Part shown: positions 34,549 to 43,357 of the stretch, piece after piece | How the letters are laid out: every line of letters begins with the position of its first letter | Numbering within the stretch: position 1 is the stretch's first letter | From: Paenibacillus sp. 37 | GTDB taxonomy: Bacteria > Bacillota > Bacilli > Paenibacillales > Paenibacillaceae | DNA: 64,000 bases | Assembly (NCBI RefSeq): GCF_008386395.1 | Contig: NZ_CP043761.1 | Coordinates: forward strand, 4,030,001-4,094,000 | Direction: 5' to 3' | The notes under the pieces: generated by a model | What the model was told of the DNA's origin: nothing | The model's input: only the letters and a program-made list of their open reading frames with translations | The model's database searches: none | Made by a program: the position numbers and the translations under genes

Positions 34549-36123
34549 CTACTCAATCTCCACTACGGTTTCCGAAGCGGGGTTCCAGCGCCAATTGGCT
34601 TGTTTCCCGCTTGGGTTATGCAATCCACCGATCCAGAATTCATCCTGCTTCAGCAGTGCCCAATCGACTTCTCCATTCAACACCTTAATTCCGAGTTCCG
34701 TTAGTGACAGGACTCCGTCACGGAATTTTTCATCATGCTGCTTGAAATTAGGGAAAGTGGTTGCACCGCTCATCTGAAGAAGGGCATGAGGTCTTTCTGT
34801 CATCCGCCTCAGATGTGCCCAGTACTCAAGATCACCCATCCCGAGAATATGCAGCTTGTCCCCTACCTCGTGAAATAATGAATACGGATGCTCCCCACCT
34901 GCTCTAATGGTCTCTAGTGTTGTCTGCTCAATGAGCCCCAGACCGTTCGATACAGATGGCAGACGGGACAAATGTGCCTTAAAGGCAGCTTTCGCAAAGG
35001 GTAGCGCAGAAGTGTCTGCCTGCAAGTAATCCAGATGATGCCGGAAATCAGTCGACGTATAAGCTTCCCAGAACTGTGCACCGGCTTGTAGCTCCTTTTT
35101 CTCAATCAGATGCCAACTGCCGGACAGACGTTCCATCTGTGTGGAAGTAAGCTGTCCCAGTCCTCTAAAATGCTCAATCTCTGGATACGAGTCAATGCAG
35201 AGCAGATTCAATTTCGTATTCTGGAGTGCTTGTCCTCTGAAATAATGCAATAGGTAAGATAACATCGTCTGATCATAGAGATCGTATTCGAACCATAAGA
35301 CAATTTCCTTGTATTGTTGAAACGAATGCAACTTGCGTTCAAGCTCCTCAATCTTCAAGTATTCCGTCTGTGGAATGCCCAACTGCTGCTCTAACACGGA
35401 TGCCCGATTCTGCCGCTCCTTTGTACCTCCCATCTCTTTGGCTACCGGGCCGAACGTATACAACTCTCTCCATACCAGGATGTCTCCCTGAATCCCACTC
35501 TCTCTTAAACGATTGGCAGCGTGATCCCCATTCATAATGTGTAACAATCCTTTTCCCCCTTCATACAAGTCACTGAATACAGAGACCAGATCCCTTACAG
35601 GCATAGAACGCTTGAGTTTGGATCGGGCATCGAACAATCTTTTCTTTAATGCAGGTACCTTGACCCCGAGGAAATCCGATATTTCCTTGAGCGAGTATCC
35701 TTCCAAATAAAACAGTTCAACAGCAATCCGCATCGATGATGGCAGTATTGCAATGGAATTACGAAGCGTACGATGCATTTCATTTTGCACCGCTTGTTTT
35801 TCCGGATCATGCGCCTGATCCTCTTCATGGAATACATGCTCCAGCTCCTGAACTGGAATCATCGTATGCTGCTTGCGTCTTAGCCAGCGATAACACTGCC
35901 TCTCCACGATCACCTTGAACCACCCGGGAAAAGCCTCAGGAGCTTCCAGCTTGGACAGATTGCCAAAGGCTTCAGTAAACGCCTCCTGTACGACATCTTC
36001 AGCCCAAAATGTATCTCCTAAACGATTGTAGGCAACAGCAAGAGCCATCCCGCGATATTGAGACATCAGTTGTGTGTAAGCTTCGGTTTCGCCCTTCATC
36101 GCTCCTTCAATCCATGAATTCAA
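34549..36123 (-). CDS. Sigma-70 family factor fused to a DUF1835-type region
   Basis: 524 residues from TTG 36123 (GGGAG 9 nt upstream). Residues about 1-170 are an ECF-like sigma factor: region 2 (YRGMALAVAYNRLGDTFWAEDVVQEAFTEA), then region 4 (LPSSMRIAVELFYLEGYSLKEISDFLG, LKKRLFDARSKLKR). Residues about 190-510 begin LLHIMNGDHAANRLRESG, with GDILVWRELYTFGPVA and IVLWFEYDLYDQTMLSYLL, which resembles DUF1835 plus its usual partner region. Long C-terminal extensions on ECF factors often sense or regulate in place of an anti-sigma. No anti-sigma gene is adjacent. The ligand and target genes cannot be read from the sequence. Confidence 0.8.
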   Translation of the reverse strand: MNSWIEGAMKGETEAYTQLMSQYRGMALAVAYNRLGDTFWAEDVVQEAFTEAFGNLSKLEAPEAFPGWFKVIVERQCYRWLRRKQHTMIPVQELEHVFHEEDQAHDPEKQAVQNEMHRTLRNSIAILPSSMRIAVELFYLEGYSLKEISDFLGVKVPALKKRLFDARSKLKRSMPVRDLVSVFSDLYEGGKGLLHIMNGDHAANRLRESGIQGDILVWRELYTFGPVAKEMGGTKERQNRASVLEQQLGIPQTEYLKIEELERKLHSFQQYKEIVLWFEYDLYDQTMLSYLLHYFRGQALQNTKLNLLCIDSYPEIEHFRGLGQLTSTQMERLSGSWHLIEKKELQAGAQFWEAYTSTDFRHHLDYLQADTSALPFAKAAFKAHLSRLPSVSNGLGLIEQTTLETIRAGGEHPYSLFHEVGDKLHILGMGDLEYWAHLRRMTERPHALLQMSGATTFPNFKQHDEKFRDGVLSLTELGIKVLNGEVDWALLKQDEFWIGGLHNPSGKQANWRWNPASETVVEIE

Positions 36124-36347
36124 TGCTATGGACTCCCTTCATATAAGCATGTTGCTTGTTCTATTCATGTATAAGTGCCATGTTATCGCCAAAAGGTTAC
36201 GTATGACTCTAAACTATAGTAACCTTCGTATATATGTTTATGTAAAAAGCTGTCCTGTCTGCGGATTACCTCCACATTCAGGACAGCGAAGTAAATCATT
36301 ATGTGTTAAACATGTCAATTATCATTCAAAATGATGCGGGCCAATGA

Positions 36348-36863
36348 TTATCTGCTTGGAGCTTGCGGGTAATTGCCTACCACTCCTGGATATTGATACA
36401 ACAACGGCTCATCAAATGTAGCATAGTCAAAGTTGACCATCAACAGCATGATCCGTCTTCCAGTCTTCGGATCGCTGATAATAATATGGTCACGGCCCGC
36501 TGCTTCAATAATACCTTGGAATATGCGAGCATTCCATTCTTTGTTACCTTCGTATGTCATGTAGAATGTACCGAATTTACCAAGGTTCAAACGTAGAATA
36601 TTCTCAATGTACGATTGCTCAAACTGTGGAGCCGTTGTCGTAACTACAGCACCCGTAGGTGTCATTGGACTTCCGCTGGATACGAGTGGCGGTACGCTAG
36701 TCGAGCTAGGGGATACCATCCCTGGTGTTGGCGACATGGAAGGCATTCCGTTACCGATTTTGTATGACGTACCTTGAACCTGAGAATTGGCTTGTTGACC
36801 CAACACAGAATTCGCTTGCTGACCCAGTGTTTGAGTCATTGGTTGATAAGGCTGATTAATCAT
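36348..36863 (-). CDS. gerQ: Spore coat/germination protein GerQ
   Basis: 171 residues from ATG 36863 (GGGAGG upstream). The N-terminal 80 residues are Gln/Pro/Ser/Thr-rich, including a repeated LGQQANS. The C-terminal 90 residues are the conserved GerQ domain (QSYIENILRLNLGKFGTFYMTYEG, IIEAAGRDHIIISDPKTGRR, LLMVNFDYATFDEP). In Bacillus GerQ is cross-linked into the coat and is needed for CwlJ placement and calcium-dipicolinate-triggered germination. Here it follows cwlJ in the same direction, 18 nt from its stop, the same pairing as in B. subtilis. Confidence 0.93.
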   Translation of the reverse strand: MINQPYQPMTQTLGQQANSVLGQQANSQVQGTSYKIGNGMPSMSPTPGMVSPSSTSVPPLVSSGSPMTPTGAVVTTTAPQFEQSYIENILRLNLGKFGTFYMTYEGNKEWNARIFQGIIEAAGRDHIIISDPKTGRRIMLLMVNFDYATFDEPLLYQYPGVVGNYPQAPSR

Positions 36864-36881
36864 AGTGATTCCTCCCAAAAT

Positions 36882-37304
36882 TTAATATACTTCCGGACAA
36901 TCGTCGCCTGTCGGACTGAAGAAACAATGTGCTTTGAAACGTCCTGTATTTTGCTGGTCATACCACGTTGGTGGGCAGTCGCCCACAGGTCGGAAAAACC
37001 ACAATGAATTGCTCGCTGGCCAGATGCGCTCTCCATTGATCACCCGTTGTGCGAGACGAATCTCGGACTGTCTTGCCCGTTGGTAAAAGTACCCCTTCTG
37101 TGTTGACTCGTAGCCTCCTGGATTCTGGAATACCATACGATTGATATCGCGAATATCCTTAAAGTCCAGACAATCCGCCAACACCCGGTTCACACCTACA
37201 TTGCCCACAAGCAACATACCCTGTTCGCCGTCACCTTCAGCCTCTGCCCTCATGAGCCTAGCCAGCAGCTTGACGTCCTCTGAGTTGGCTTTAATAACAG
37301 CCAT
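36882..37304 (-). CDS. cwlJ: Spore cortex-lytic hydrolase CwlJ
   Basis: 140 residues from ATG 37304 (GGGAGGAAA upstream), matching the short CwlJ form that lacks a signal peptide and peptidoglycan-binding domain; the upstream extension of the open frame is discarded. Hydrolase_2 (SleB/CwlJ catalytic) motifs are LLARLMRAEAEGDGEQGML with the catalytic Glu, VGNVGVNRVL and WPASNSLWFFRPVGDCPPTW. It degrades cortex peptidoglycan with muramic-delta-lactam during germination. It forms a two-gene operon with gerQ. Confidence 0.94.
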   Translation of the reverse strand: MAVIKANSEDVKLLARLMRAEAEGDGEQGMLLVGNVGVNRVLADCLDFKDIRDINRMVFQNPGGYESTQKGYFYQRARQSEIRLAQRVINGERIWPASNSLWFFRPVGDCPPTWYDQQNTGRFKAHCFFSPTGDDCPEVY

Positions 37305-37395
37305 AGTCTGTTTCCTCCCTTGTTTCAGCTGTTCATCACCGTACATCGTATTGTGCAGGAGCCCATTCGGTGACACGATTCCATCTTTTTTCCAT

Positions 37396-37433
37396 AAAAA
37401 AAAGCCCGGAACCTCACCCAAGGTGAAGTTCCG
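37396..37433 (-). terminator. Terminator of the duplicated TIM-barrel gene
   Basis: Minus-strand stem CGGAACTTCACC / GGTGAGGTTCCG (one mismatch) followed by GGGCTTTTTTTT. Confidence 0.87.
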
Positions 37434-37464
37434 AAGCAAGTTATTTCTTATAATACTCGCCTGT

Positions 37465-39210
37465 TTAAGGCTTGGCTTCAATCCAATAATCATAGGCATG
37501 TACAATATTGCCCTGGTAAGCCTGATGTTCGGCCAGCAGATCCGGAAGCTTGGCAAGCTGAAGTTCCATCTCCGCTGCCCCTTTCTCATAAAAAGAAATA
37601 TGAGGACCTTCGTGGTTCTGCTTCATTTCTACCGAAATCATCAACCTTTTTCCCAGACGATCTGCAATCTCCATCTCCTGACTCACAACAGCAGCAATGC
37701 CATTGGACCCTTCGGCCTGATTACGGAATGCCATCATCGACACATGATCAAGTGTATCAATCATGAACTCTGTCACAGACATGTCTTTTCCCGGCAACGG
37801 GAAGGTATCCAGCCATACAGCAAGGTCTGCACTTGTTTCGAGATCACTGTCCTTCTTCGTTTCTTCCTGGAAAAATGTAATGTTGGCAGCCCATTCGGTC
37901 AGAAGGGTGTCCCGACTATTCTCCCACTCCGGCAAGGTGTAAGGCTCAATATCCAGATGGATGCCTTCAAATCGTTCATCCGGCTCGGATTCCGCATTAT
38001 AGTTTTTCACATAATCAATCAAGCGCTTAATGCGTGGACGGTTCTCCTTCTTGCCCCAGATGGGGTGTCCACCCATCGCATGGATCTCGATGCCCTCTGC
38101 TTTTGCCCGTTTCACAAAACTGCGGTAACTGGAATAGGGTTGATCCAGATCTAACCGCACATACAACCAGTTAATATTCTGCTCTCTAGCAAACGCTAGT
38201 ATGTGATCTCCCCCGTCATTCGTCACCTGAGAGGCCTCCCAGATATACGTTCCCCGAATCTCTGGCTGATTGGATGGAATCTCCGGTGATGGCAGTTCTG
38301 ACGGCTCCAGTTGTCCCCAGTATACGATGTCATGTACAGCAGAACCGACGTAAGATGTATGTTCACTGAATGCGGAGGCAACTTCTTCAATAACGCTTTC
38401 CAGCTGCGCTGCACCTTTACCGGCAAAAGTCGTGAATTCCTCGCCAGGCATTGGCTTGGTGTTCAACCCAACGGTGACGCTCACATTGCTGGCATCGGCC
38501 CAGTTCATTTCCTGTTCAATTAAACGTATAATACCATTGTTCCCTTGCGCGTTATCACGGTAAGCGAGTAAAGTGACATGCTCCACTCGTTCAATGAACC
38601 AACGTGACAATGGTTCGTTATCTGCATCCTCAGAGATTCTATTTCCTGTGACGGTATAGGAATCCAGCCAAAATGGCAGGTCAATATTCACTGCAATTGC
38701 GCCATCCTGTCTCACTTGCTCAAATAACAGATTCATATTGGCTACCCAGGATTGTACCAGTGGCTTGGCATCTTCTTTCCAGGCTGGTAACACATAGGGC
38801 TTGATATCCAGATGTATGGCATCAAATTGCTCGTTGGTCTCAGCAGCTTGATTGTAATCACTTACCCACGACGCTAATCTTAGCATGGGGCCTTCACGGC
38901 CACTGAGCGCCCAAGATGGATCGCCTCCCAGCGCTTCAACCGCAATACCCGCACGGCTTGCTTTGGCTATAAACGTCTGGTATACCTCCTTGGGCAGCGA
39001 CATGTCTACATTCACGTACAGCCTGTTTATCTTATGTTTAGCTGCATTGGCCAACAGCTCATCTCCGTTGCTAACAGACTGTGCCTGCCATACCCAGGCC
39101 GCCCGTATATCTGCGCCGTCAGCTTCAGCAGGTGACTCATTCCCTATCATTATCATCCCTCCGATCAGCAATAACAGCCAAAATACCTTCCGGGATTGTT
39201 TCCCGAACAT
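37465..39210 (-). CDS. Secreted protein with two tandem TIM-barrel-like domains
   Basis: 581 residues with an N-terminal signal peptide (MFGKQSRKVFWLLLLIGGMIMIG, cleavage near AEA). Two homologous halves follow: about 32-290 and about 305-575. Each carries the same ordered motifs: (A/T)(W/Y)(V/I)W-A, LYV-(V/L)D-, (E/H)A(L/M)GG(D/H)P-W, F-(A/G)IHLDI-PY-LP-W, (L/V)WLD(S/T) and a late (L/M)(A/M)-R-(N/Q)AQG/EGSNGI. The HLDI-PY strand suggests a (beta/alpha)8 barrel of glycoside-hydrolase type; only the second half keeps Glu where the first has Lys (IEPY versus IKPY). Enzymatic activity is not established. The ATG has GGAGGGAG upstream. Confidence 0.75.
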   Translation of the reverse strand: MFGKQSRKVFWLLLLIGGMIMIGNESPAEADGADIRAAWVWQAQSVSNGDELLANAAKHKINRLYVNVDMSLPKEVYQTFIAKASRAGIAVEALGGDPSWALSGREGPMLRLASWVSDYNQAAETNEQFDAIHLDIKPYVLPAWKEDAKPLVQSWVANMNLLFEQVRQDGAIAVNIDLPFWLDSYTVTGNRISEDADNEPLSRWFIERVEHVTLLAYRDNAQGNNGIIRLIEQEMNWADASNVSVTVGLNTKPMPGEEFTTFAGKGAAQLESVIEEVASAFSEHTSYVGSAVHDIVYWGQLEPSELPSPEIPSNQPEIRGTYIWEASQVTNDGGDHILAFAREQNINWLYVRLDLDQPYSSYRSFVKRAKAEGIEIHAMGGHPIWGKKENRPRIKRLIDYVKNYNAESEPDERFEGIHLDIEPYTLPEWENSRDTLLTEWAANITFFQEETKKDSDLETSADLAVWLDTFPLPGKDMSVTEFMIDTLDHVSMMAFRNQAEGSNGIAAVVSQEMEIADRLGKRLMISVEMKQNHEGPHISFYEKGAAEMELQLAKLPDLLAEHQAYQGNIVHAYDYWIEAKP

Positions 39211-39276
39211 ATACTCCCTCCATTCTTCTACTGTTGTAAAATCACATTTATTATAGCAACCGAGTTATTAAAAACA

Positions 39277-39307
39277 AATAAGCCCAAGTGCTTAACTTGG
39301 GCTTATT
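39277..39307 (-). terminator. Terminator of the SDR gene
   Basis: Perfect 12-bp stem AATAAGCCCAAG / CTTGGGCTTATT with a 7-nt loop; the minus strand continues TTTGTTTTTAA. Confidence 0.9.
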
Positions 39308-39354
39308 ACTCTTAAGTTGGGACAGCTTAGGGCTCGCCCGGCTTAATCCCGGTT

Positions 39355-40104
39355 CTAGTCCTCATATATCATTTTTCGGGTCATGCCTCCATCAATAACG
39401 AGGTTGGTCCCTGTGACAAAGGTATTGCTTGGATCAGACAAATATAGACAAGCACGGGAGATATCCGAAGGAACACCTACACGACCGGAGGGATGCTGTT
39501 CATGATCCTCCTTTTTCAATTTCTCCACGTCACCTGTCTCAATCCATCCCGGACTGATACAATTGACCCGAATTTGGTCCTTGCCCAGTGAGACCGCCAG
39601 CGCATGTGTCAGAGCTACAATCGCCCCTTTGGATGCGGCATAAGCTTCGGTATCCGGCTCAGACATCAGCGCACGGGTAGAAGCCATGTTGATAATGGCA
39701 CCCCCGTGTTCATTGCTTTTCATATGTTTGGCTGCTTCCCGACTCGCCAAAAAGCAACTTCTCACATTGGTATTGAGTACATCGTCCCATTCTTCCAGCG
39801 TCAGCTCATAGGGTGACTTCCACTTGGCGAGTCCCGCATTATTCACCAAAACATCAATTTGCTTGAATTCTTCCACGGTTGTACGAAAAAGATTCGTAAT
39901 ATCCTGCTCGCTCCGAACATCACATTGAACAAAGATGGCTTCTCCGCCTTCATTACGAATGGAAGCTGCGGCTGCCGCACCCTCGGCTTCCTTGTGATCG
40001 GCAAGTACAACTTTGGCTCCAGCGACCGCATAAGCCTCAGCCACACTTCGTCCTATCCCTTGAGCAGCACCGGTTACAACAACGACCTGATCTGTAAATG
40101 ACAT
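39355..40104 (-). CDS. Short-chain dehydrogenase/reductase
   Basis: 249 residues, classical SDR. Cofactor motif TGAAQGIGRS (residues 11-20), Asp near 36 (LADHK) favouring NAD(H), NNAG near 89, catalytic Ser in INMASTRAL near 142, and Tyr-x-x-x-Lys in AYAASKGAIVALTHAL near 156. The C-terminal substrate loop is unremarkable. Relatives include glucose 1-dehydrogenase and many 3-oxoacyl reductase-like enzymes, so the substrate cannot be specified. Single-gene unit with GAGGAGG before the ATG. Confidence 0.88.
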   Translation of the reverse strand: MSFTDQVVVVTGAAQGIGRSVAEAYAVAGAKVVLADHKEAEGAAAAASIRNEGGEAIFVQCDVRSEQDITNLFRTTVEEFKQIDVLVNNAGLAKWKSPYELTLEEWDDVLNTNVRSCFLASREAAKHMKSNEHGGAIINMASTRALMSEPDTEAYAASKGAIVALTHALAVSLGKDQIRVNCISPGWIETGDVEKLKKEDHEQHPSGRVGVPSDISRACLYLSDPSNTFVTGTNLVIDGGMTRKMIYED

Positions 40105-40213
40105 ATTGTTTGCCTCCTCTATGGTAATGATCCTTCGATCATAATCTTATTAAGCCTCTTCTTATATAAAAACACGTTAGGCCCATTAAGAAACGCTTGT
40201 CCAGTAATTAATC

Positions 40214-40243
40214 AAAAAAAGCTCACGCCATCCTGGCGCAAGC
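40214..40243 (-). terminator. Terminator of the DUF2500 gene
   Basis: Minus-strand stem AGCTTGCGCCA / TGGCGTGAGCT (one mismatch) with a short loop, followed by TTTTTTTGAT. Confidence 0.87.
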
Positions 40244-40251
40244 TGCTCAGT

Positions 40252-40644
40252 TTAACCCCGTAGGCGTTCAGAATATACGCGATTATATCGCTCGAAACCT
40301 ACATAACGCGTTCCTTTGAACGAGAGCCGTCCTTCATCCCCCTCAGCGCACAAACCATACTCTTCGCCATCGACTTTGAATTCAAGCCGATCTCCACTTT
40401 CTACTTCAAAGGTGACGTAGTATAACGTTCGTGCTGTACTGCCCGGTTCAGATTGCGACTGACTCATCTTCATCCGTCTGCTGGTGATTCGTGAAGGCAC
40501 GGTCAATAGCGGCTCCGAGTTGTTGCGTCCCCACTTCCATACCTCCTTTCCCATCGACAGAAGGACTATACCTATAATCAGAACAAATACAACCGGAAAG
40601 ACGGTTCCAAACAAATCAAACATCCAGGATGATTCAATGCCCAT
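40252..40644 (-). CDS. DUF2500 family membrane protein
   Basis: 130 residues from ATG 40644 (CGGAGGGAG upstream; 23 extra N-terminal residues in the open frame have no ribosome site). One N-terminal membrane helix (about 5-27, LFGTVFPVVFVLIIGIVLLS) is followed by a basic stretch and a small beta-rich domain (LLTVPSRITSRRMKM, YYVTFEVESGDRLEFKV, GLCAEGDEGRLSFKGTRYVGFER). This matches DUF2500, a family with no known function. The soluble part should face the cytoplasm or the cell surface depending on topology, which I cannot decide. It is monocistronic. Confidence 0.8.
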   Translation of the reverse strand: MGIESSWMFDLFGTVFPVVFVLIIGIVLLSMGKEVWKWGRNNSEPLLTVPSRITSRRMKMSQSQSEPGSTARTLYYVTFEVESGDRLEFKVDGEEYGLCAEGDEGRLSFKGTRYVGFERYNRVYSERLRG

Positions 40645-40761
40645 GTCTCTCCCTCCGTTCATACAACTTAGGACAGCCGGAGTCTTGACCCGTCTCCTGT
40701 AATGTATATGCACGTAAACAAGGAACTTGTTATCGGGATTGAAATCGAACGGGTTCGAAGG

Positions 40762-40791
40762 GAAAACCCTCCGGCAGAATACCGAAGGGTT
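40762..40791 (-). terminator. Terminator of the 74-residue ORF
   Basis: Minus-strand stem AACCCTTCGG / CCGGAGGGTT with a 7-nt loop, followed by TTTCCC. Confidence 0.75.
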
Positions 40792-40853
40792 GTTTCATAC
40801 GAAAATAAGTACTATTTCATTATCTAATACATTGCTTAACTAGCAGCCCTGTT

Positions 40854-41078
40854 TTACTTAAAGGTTGTTGCAAATCGATGATCCAACAATATAACCTGAT
40901 TGACCTGTCCCTCTTTTGTCAGCATAAACGATGCACGATAGATAGCCAGATCATCTTTTTCAGCTTGCAGCCCTTTCTCATCCAGGAATGTTTCCTTCTG
41001 AATATGATAGGCATAATCGATATTACGTTCAGATTCGACTAAAACATGTTGCTTGCCATACAGTGACGTTTTCACCAT
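40854..41078 (-). CDS. Small protein of unknown function
   Basis: 74 residues, or 73 from the adjacent GTG, which has better spacing to GAGGA. It has no signal peptide or membrane helix. The sequence alternates beta-like stretches (SLYGKQHVLVES, YAYHIQKETFL, YRASFMLTKEGQVNQVILLDHRF). The terminator 60 nt downstream and reasonable codon use support a real gene, but I recognise no family. Confidence 0.55.
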   Translation of the reverse strand: MVKTSLYGKQHVLVESERNIDYAYHIQKETFLDEKGLQAEKDDLAIYRASFMLTKEGQVNQVILLDHRFATTFK

Positions 41079-41253
41079 TCCTCACAAAACAAAAAGAGTA
41101 TCCGATATGTAGTTACTCCTGTACCATTATCCGCTCCAACTGAGATAACAGCCTCAGGTAAAACACTGCTATCTCAGTTCAAGCAAACCCATGTTACCGT
41201 TGTGGATGCATATTTAATAAAGTTGAGAAAAGTTTGCTAGCCTGTTAACGGAC

Positions 41254-42411
41254 TCATGCTAATTGTGTGATCACAAGATGTGCGGATACAGGTCTAGTTC
41301 CGCCCGCAAGTGGCGTGATTGTTAATGCTGTAGCATTACCAGCCGGGTTCCGCACGGTCAGAATAGAATTAATCACGGTTGTCTGCACCAAAGCCATATC
41401 AACAATCTGAGACGTTCCCGTTGCTCGCCCAACTACAGTAGGAGCCAAGTCTGCCCCATTGAGAGTTAAGATTAATTGACCTGCTTCATTGATACTCACC
41501 TGGAATAAAATCTGATACGTACCAATGGCTGCTAGATTGAATGAACTAGGCCCCGTGCGGGCGATAGTTGTTCCACTTGTTGGCCCATCCTGAGGAAAGC
41601 TTACATCCGTACCGGGAGCAACCGTTGCTGCATTATCAGGTGGCATCAGTGCGAAAAAGTCAGCGAATCCCAGCACGCTTCCGGATGCTCCTGTTGCACC
41701 TGTAGATCCTGTTGCCCCAGCAGGACCAGCTACTCCTGTCGCTCCTGTCGGGCCTACTGCTCCAGCAGGACCCACCGCTCCTGTTGCACCGGCTGGGCCT
41801 GCCGGGCCTACTGCTCCAGCAGGACCTACCGCTCCTGTTGCACCGGCTGGGCCTGCCGGACCTACTGTTCCAGCGGGACCTACCGCTCCTGCTGCACCGG
41901 CTGCGCCTGCCGGACCTGCTGCTCCTGTCGCACCCGTCGGCCCAACTGCTCCAGCGGGGCCAGGAAAACCTTGAGGTCCAATCGCTCCGGCAGGGCCTGG
42001 ATTACCTTGCGGACCTTGTGGCCCTACAGCCCCTGCTTCTCCCGGAATCCCCTGTGCTCCCATGGGTCCAGCAGGTCCGACCGGACCTTGAGAGCCTACC
42101 GCTCCAGCAGGACCAGGCTGTCCCTGAGGTCCTTGTGGTCCAGGTGGCCCCCCCGCTGGTCCTTGGGCTCCAGGCGGCCCTTCTGCCCCTTGTTTACCTG
42201 GAATACCCTGTACGCCCTGTACGCCTTGTATACCTTGTGGTCCTGTTGGGCCAACGACAGTAGGGGTAGATATGTTCACCTCTGGAGGCGGACATTTTAC
42301 TTGAACGAACTTTTTAACGACTTTCAATCGGCGGTCTTTTCTTTTAACTTTACATGGATGTAATGTTGCCTTTTTTCTCTTCATACGTTTTTTCACTTCT
42401 GAATGACTCAC
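41254..42411 (-). CDS. Collagen-like spore-surface type protein
   Basis: 385 residues from GTG 42411 (GGGAGGTG 9 nt upstream). A very basic N-terminus of about 50 residues ([22 protein letters not shown]) is followed by about 200 residues of Gly-X-Y triplets ([19 protein letters not shown] and so on), rich in GPA, GAV, GAT and GPT, with one break at GGPPGPQG. The last 130 residues form a globular domain ([61 protein letters not shown]) like the C-terminal domain of BclA-type exosporium proteins. It probably forms trimeric filaments on spores; that role is by analogy. Coding DNA includes 54-bp tandem repeats. Confidence 0.88.
   Translation of the reverse strand: MSHSEVKKRMKRKKATLHPCKVKRKDRRLKVVKKFVQVKCPPPEVNISTPTVVGPTGPQGIQGVQGVQGIPGKQGAEGPPGAQGPAGGPPGPQGPQGQPGPAGAVGSQGPVGPAGPMGAQGIPGEAGAVGPQGPQGNPGPAGAIGPQGFPGPAGAVGPTGATGAAGPAGAAGAAGAVGPAGTVGPAGPAGATGAVGPAGAVGPAGPAGATGAVGPAGAVGPTGATGVAGPAGATGSTGATGASGSVLGFADFFALMPPDNAATVAPGTDVSFPQDGPTSGTTIARTGPSSFNLAAIGTYQILFQVSINEAGQLILTLNGADLAPTVVGRATGTSQIVDMALVQTTVINSILTVRNPAGNATALTITPLAGGTRPVSAHLVITQLA
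41751..41912. repeat. Three 54-bp tandem repeats in the collagen gene
   Basis: Units 41751-41804, 41805-41858 and 41859-41912 are nearly identical; the third is more diverged. Each encodes 18 residues of Gly-X-Y (six triplets). Such repeats allow copy-number change by slippage or recombination. Confidence 0.85.
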
Positions 42412-42615
42412 CGTGTGGACACCTCCCTATGGACATAGTTTAACGTACGTATGTAGATGAATAGATGCGTGGACGAACAACCAATTTAATTAAAAAGCTT
42501 ATCTGATTTATAAGAAAAACTATAAATTCGGTAGCAACTGCCCATACGTTTTATCTATACTTCATAACCATCGATTAAAGCGAGCTTGTTTACGTGAGGA
42601 GATTTGTTCACAGAA

Positions 42616-42642
42616 AAACTCATGCCAATTGGGCATGAGTTT
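42616..42642 (-). terminator. Terminator of the C39-like peptidase gene
   Basis: Stem AAACTCATGCC / GGCATGAGTTT with a 5-nt loop, followed by TT on the minus strand. Apart from this and a probable collagen-gene promoter (AT-rich 42430-42560), 42412-42722 holds nothing I can name. Confidence 0.75.
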
Positions 42643-42722
42643 CATGTTTTAACCATGCAGATTTTTCGAATAATGCCAATTCGTTCGTTCAAAGTAAATA
42701 CCTTTCCCTTGAGCGGGACTTC

Positions 42723-43316
42723 TTAAGTCTGCTTCGGATGTACGACGATATATGAGTTTTGACAAAAGGGTAACCATGACCCCCATACCGTGTTGAGTTC
42801 ACTTATGCTGATTTTTCGGTTGTAATACTCTTCATCACAATTAATCTTGTGATCTAACGATTCTGCCAAGTAAAAATGCGTTTCATCATAACCAACGACG
42901 GGAACAAAATGCAAATAACGTTGTTTGGCATGTACTCTAATAAATAAAATAACAGGCACCCCTTGGCTGATCTGTTTCTTCAACGTATTCACATTTCCAC
43001 GTAAGTACATTGCCTGATATCCTAGTTTCCTGAAAAAAACAACAACTGCTTTGGGGTATACGGTTCCATCTAGTAATTTGCGAGGATAGGTCTCATAAAG
43101 CTTAGTTCCGTTGGACTCCAAACCGAAATGTCTCAAGACGAACGCACTGGAAAATGCAGCACATTCGTAGTTTTTCTGAATATCCAACCGATTTGAAGAT
43201 TGAATGTAATATGTGCTTGGTACATTGACTGTGTACATGCGATCTTTCTTAGGAAAACTGAAATAAAAGGAGATCACCCAGAGAATAATCAACCAAAGTA
43301 ATACATTGAGAAACAA
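42723..43316 (-). CDS. C39-like papain-fold peptidase family protein, membrane anchored
   Basis: 197 residues from TTG 43316 (AGGAGG 7 nt upstream). An N-terminal membrane anchor (LNVLLWLIILWVISFYFSF) is followed by a peptidase C39-like domain. It has Cys in KNYECAAFSSAFVLRHFG near residue 52, His in RYLHFVPVVGYDE near 137, and a following Asp/Asn region (LAESLDHK). This is the order expected for a cysteine peptidase of the papain fold. The active site should sit outside the membrane. It is not next to a transporter or bacteriocin gene, so it is not an obvious leader peptidase. Confidence 0.75.
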   Translation of the reverse strand: MFLNVLLWLIILWVISFYFSFPKKDRMYTVNVPSTYYIQSSNRLDIQKNYECAAFSSAFVLRHFGLESNGTKLYETYPRKLLDGTVYPKAVVVFFRKLGYQAMYLRGNVNTLKKQISQGVPVILFIRVHAKQRYLHFVPVVGYDETHFYLAESLDHKINCDEEYYNRKISISELNTVWGSWLPFCQNSYIVVHPKQT

Positions 43317-43357
43317 TTCGTGACCTCCTTCGTCTCATCAAGATGTCTTTTAGATGT

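Noticed and set aside
34251..34777. Two overlapping plus-strand frames in the gap after the sigma-DUF1835 gene
   Set aside because: They run antisense into the sigma gene, have no ribosome site and cover a structured hairpin.
41659..42259. Repeat array that might be taken for CRISPR
   Set aside because: Units are tandem, 54 bp or 9 bp in period, without unique spacers, and encode Gly-X-Y.
41712..42363. Plus-strand open frames rich in Leu-Leu-X or Ser/Arg opposite the collagen gene
   Set aside because: They are the complement of Gly-X-Y codons, a known artefact of repetitive coding DNA.
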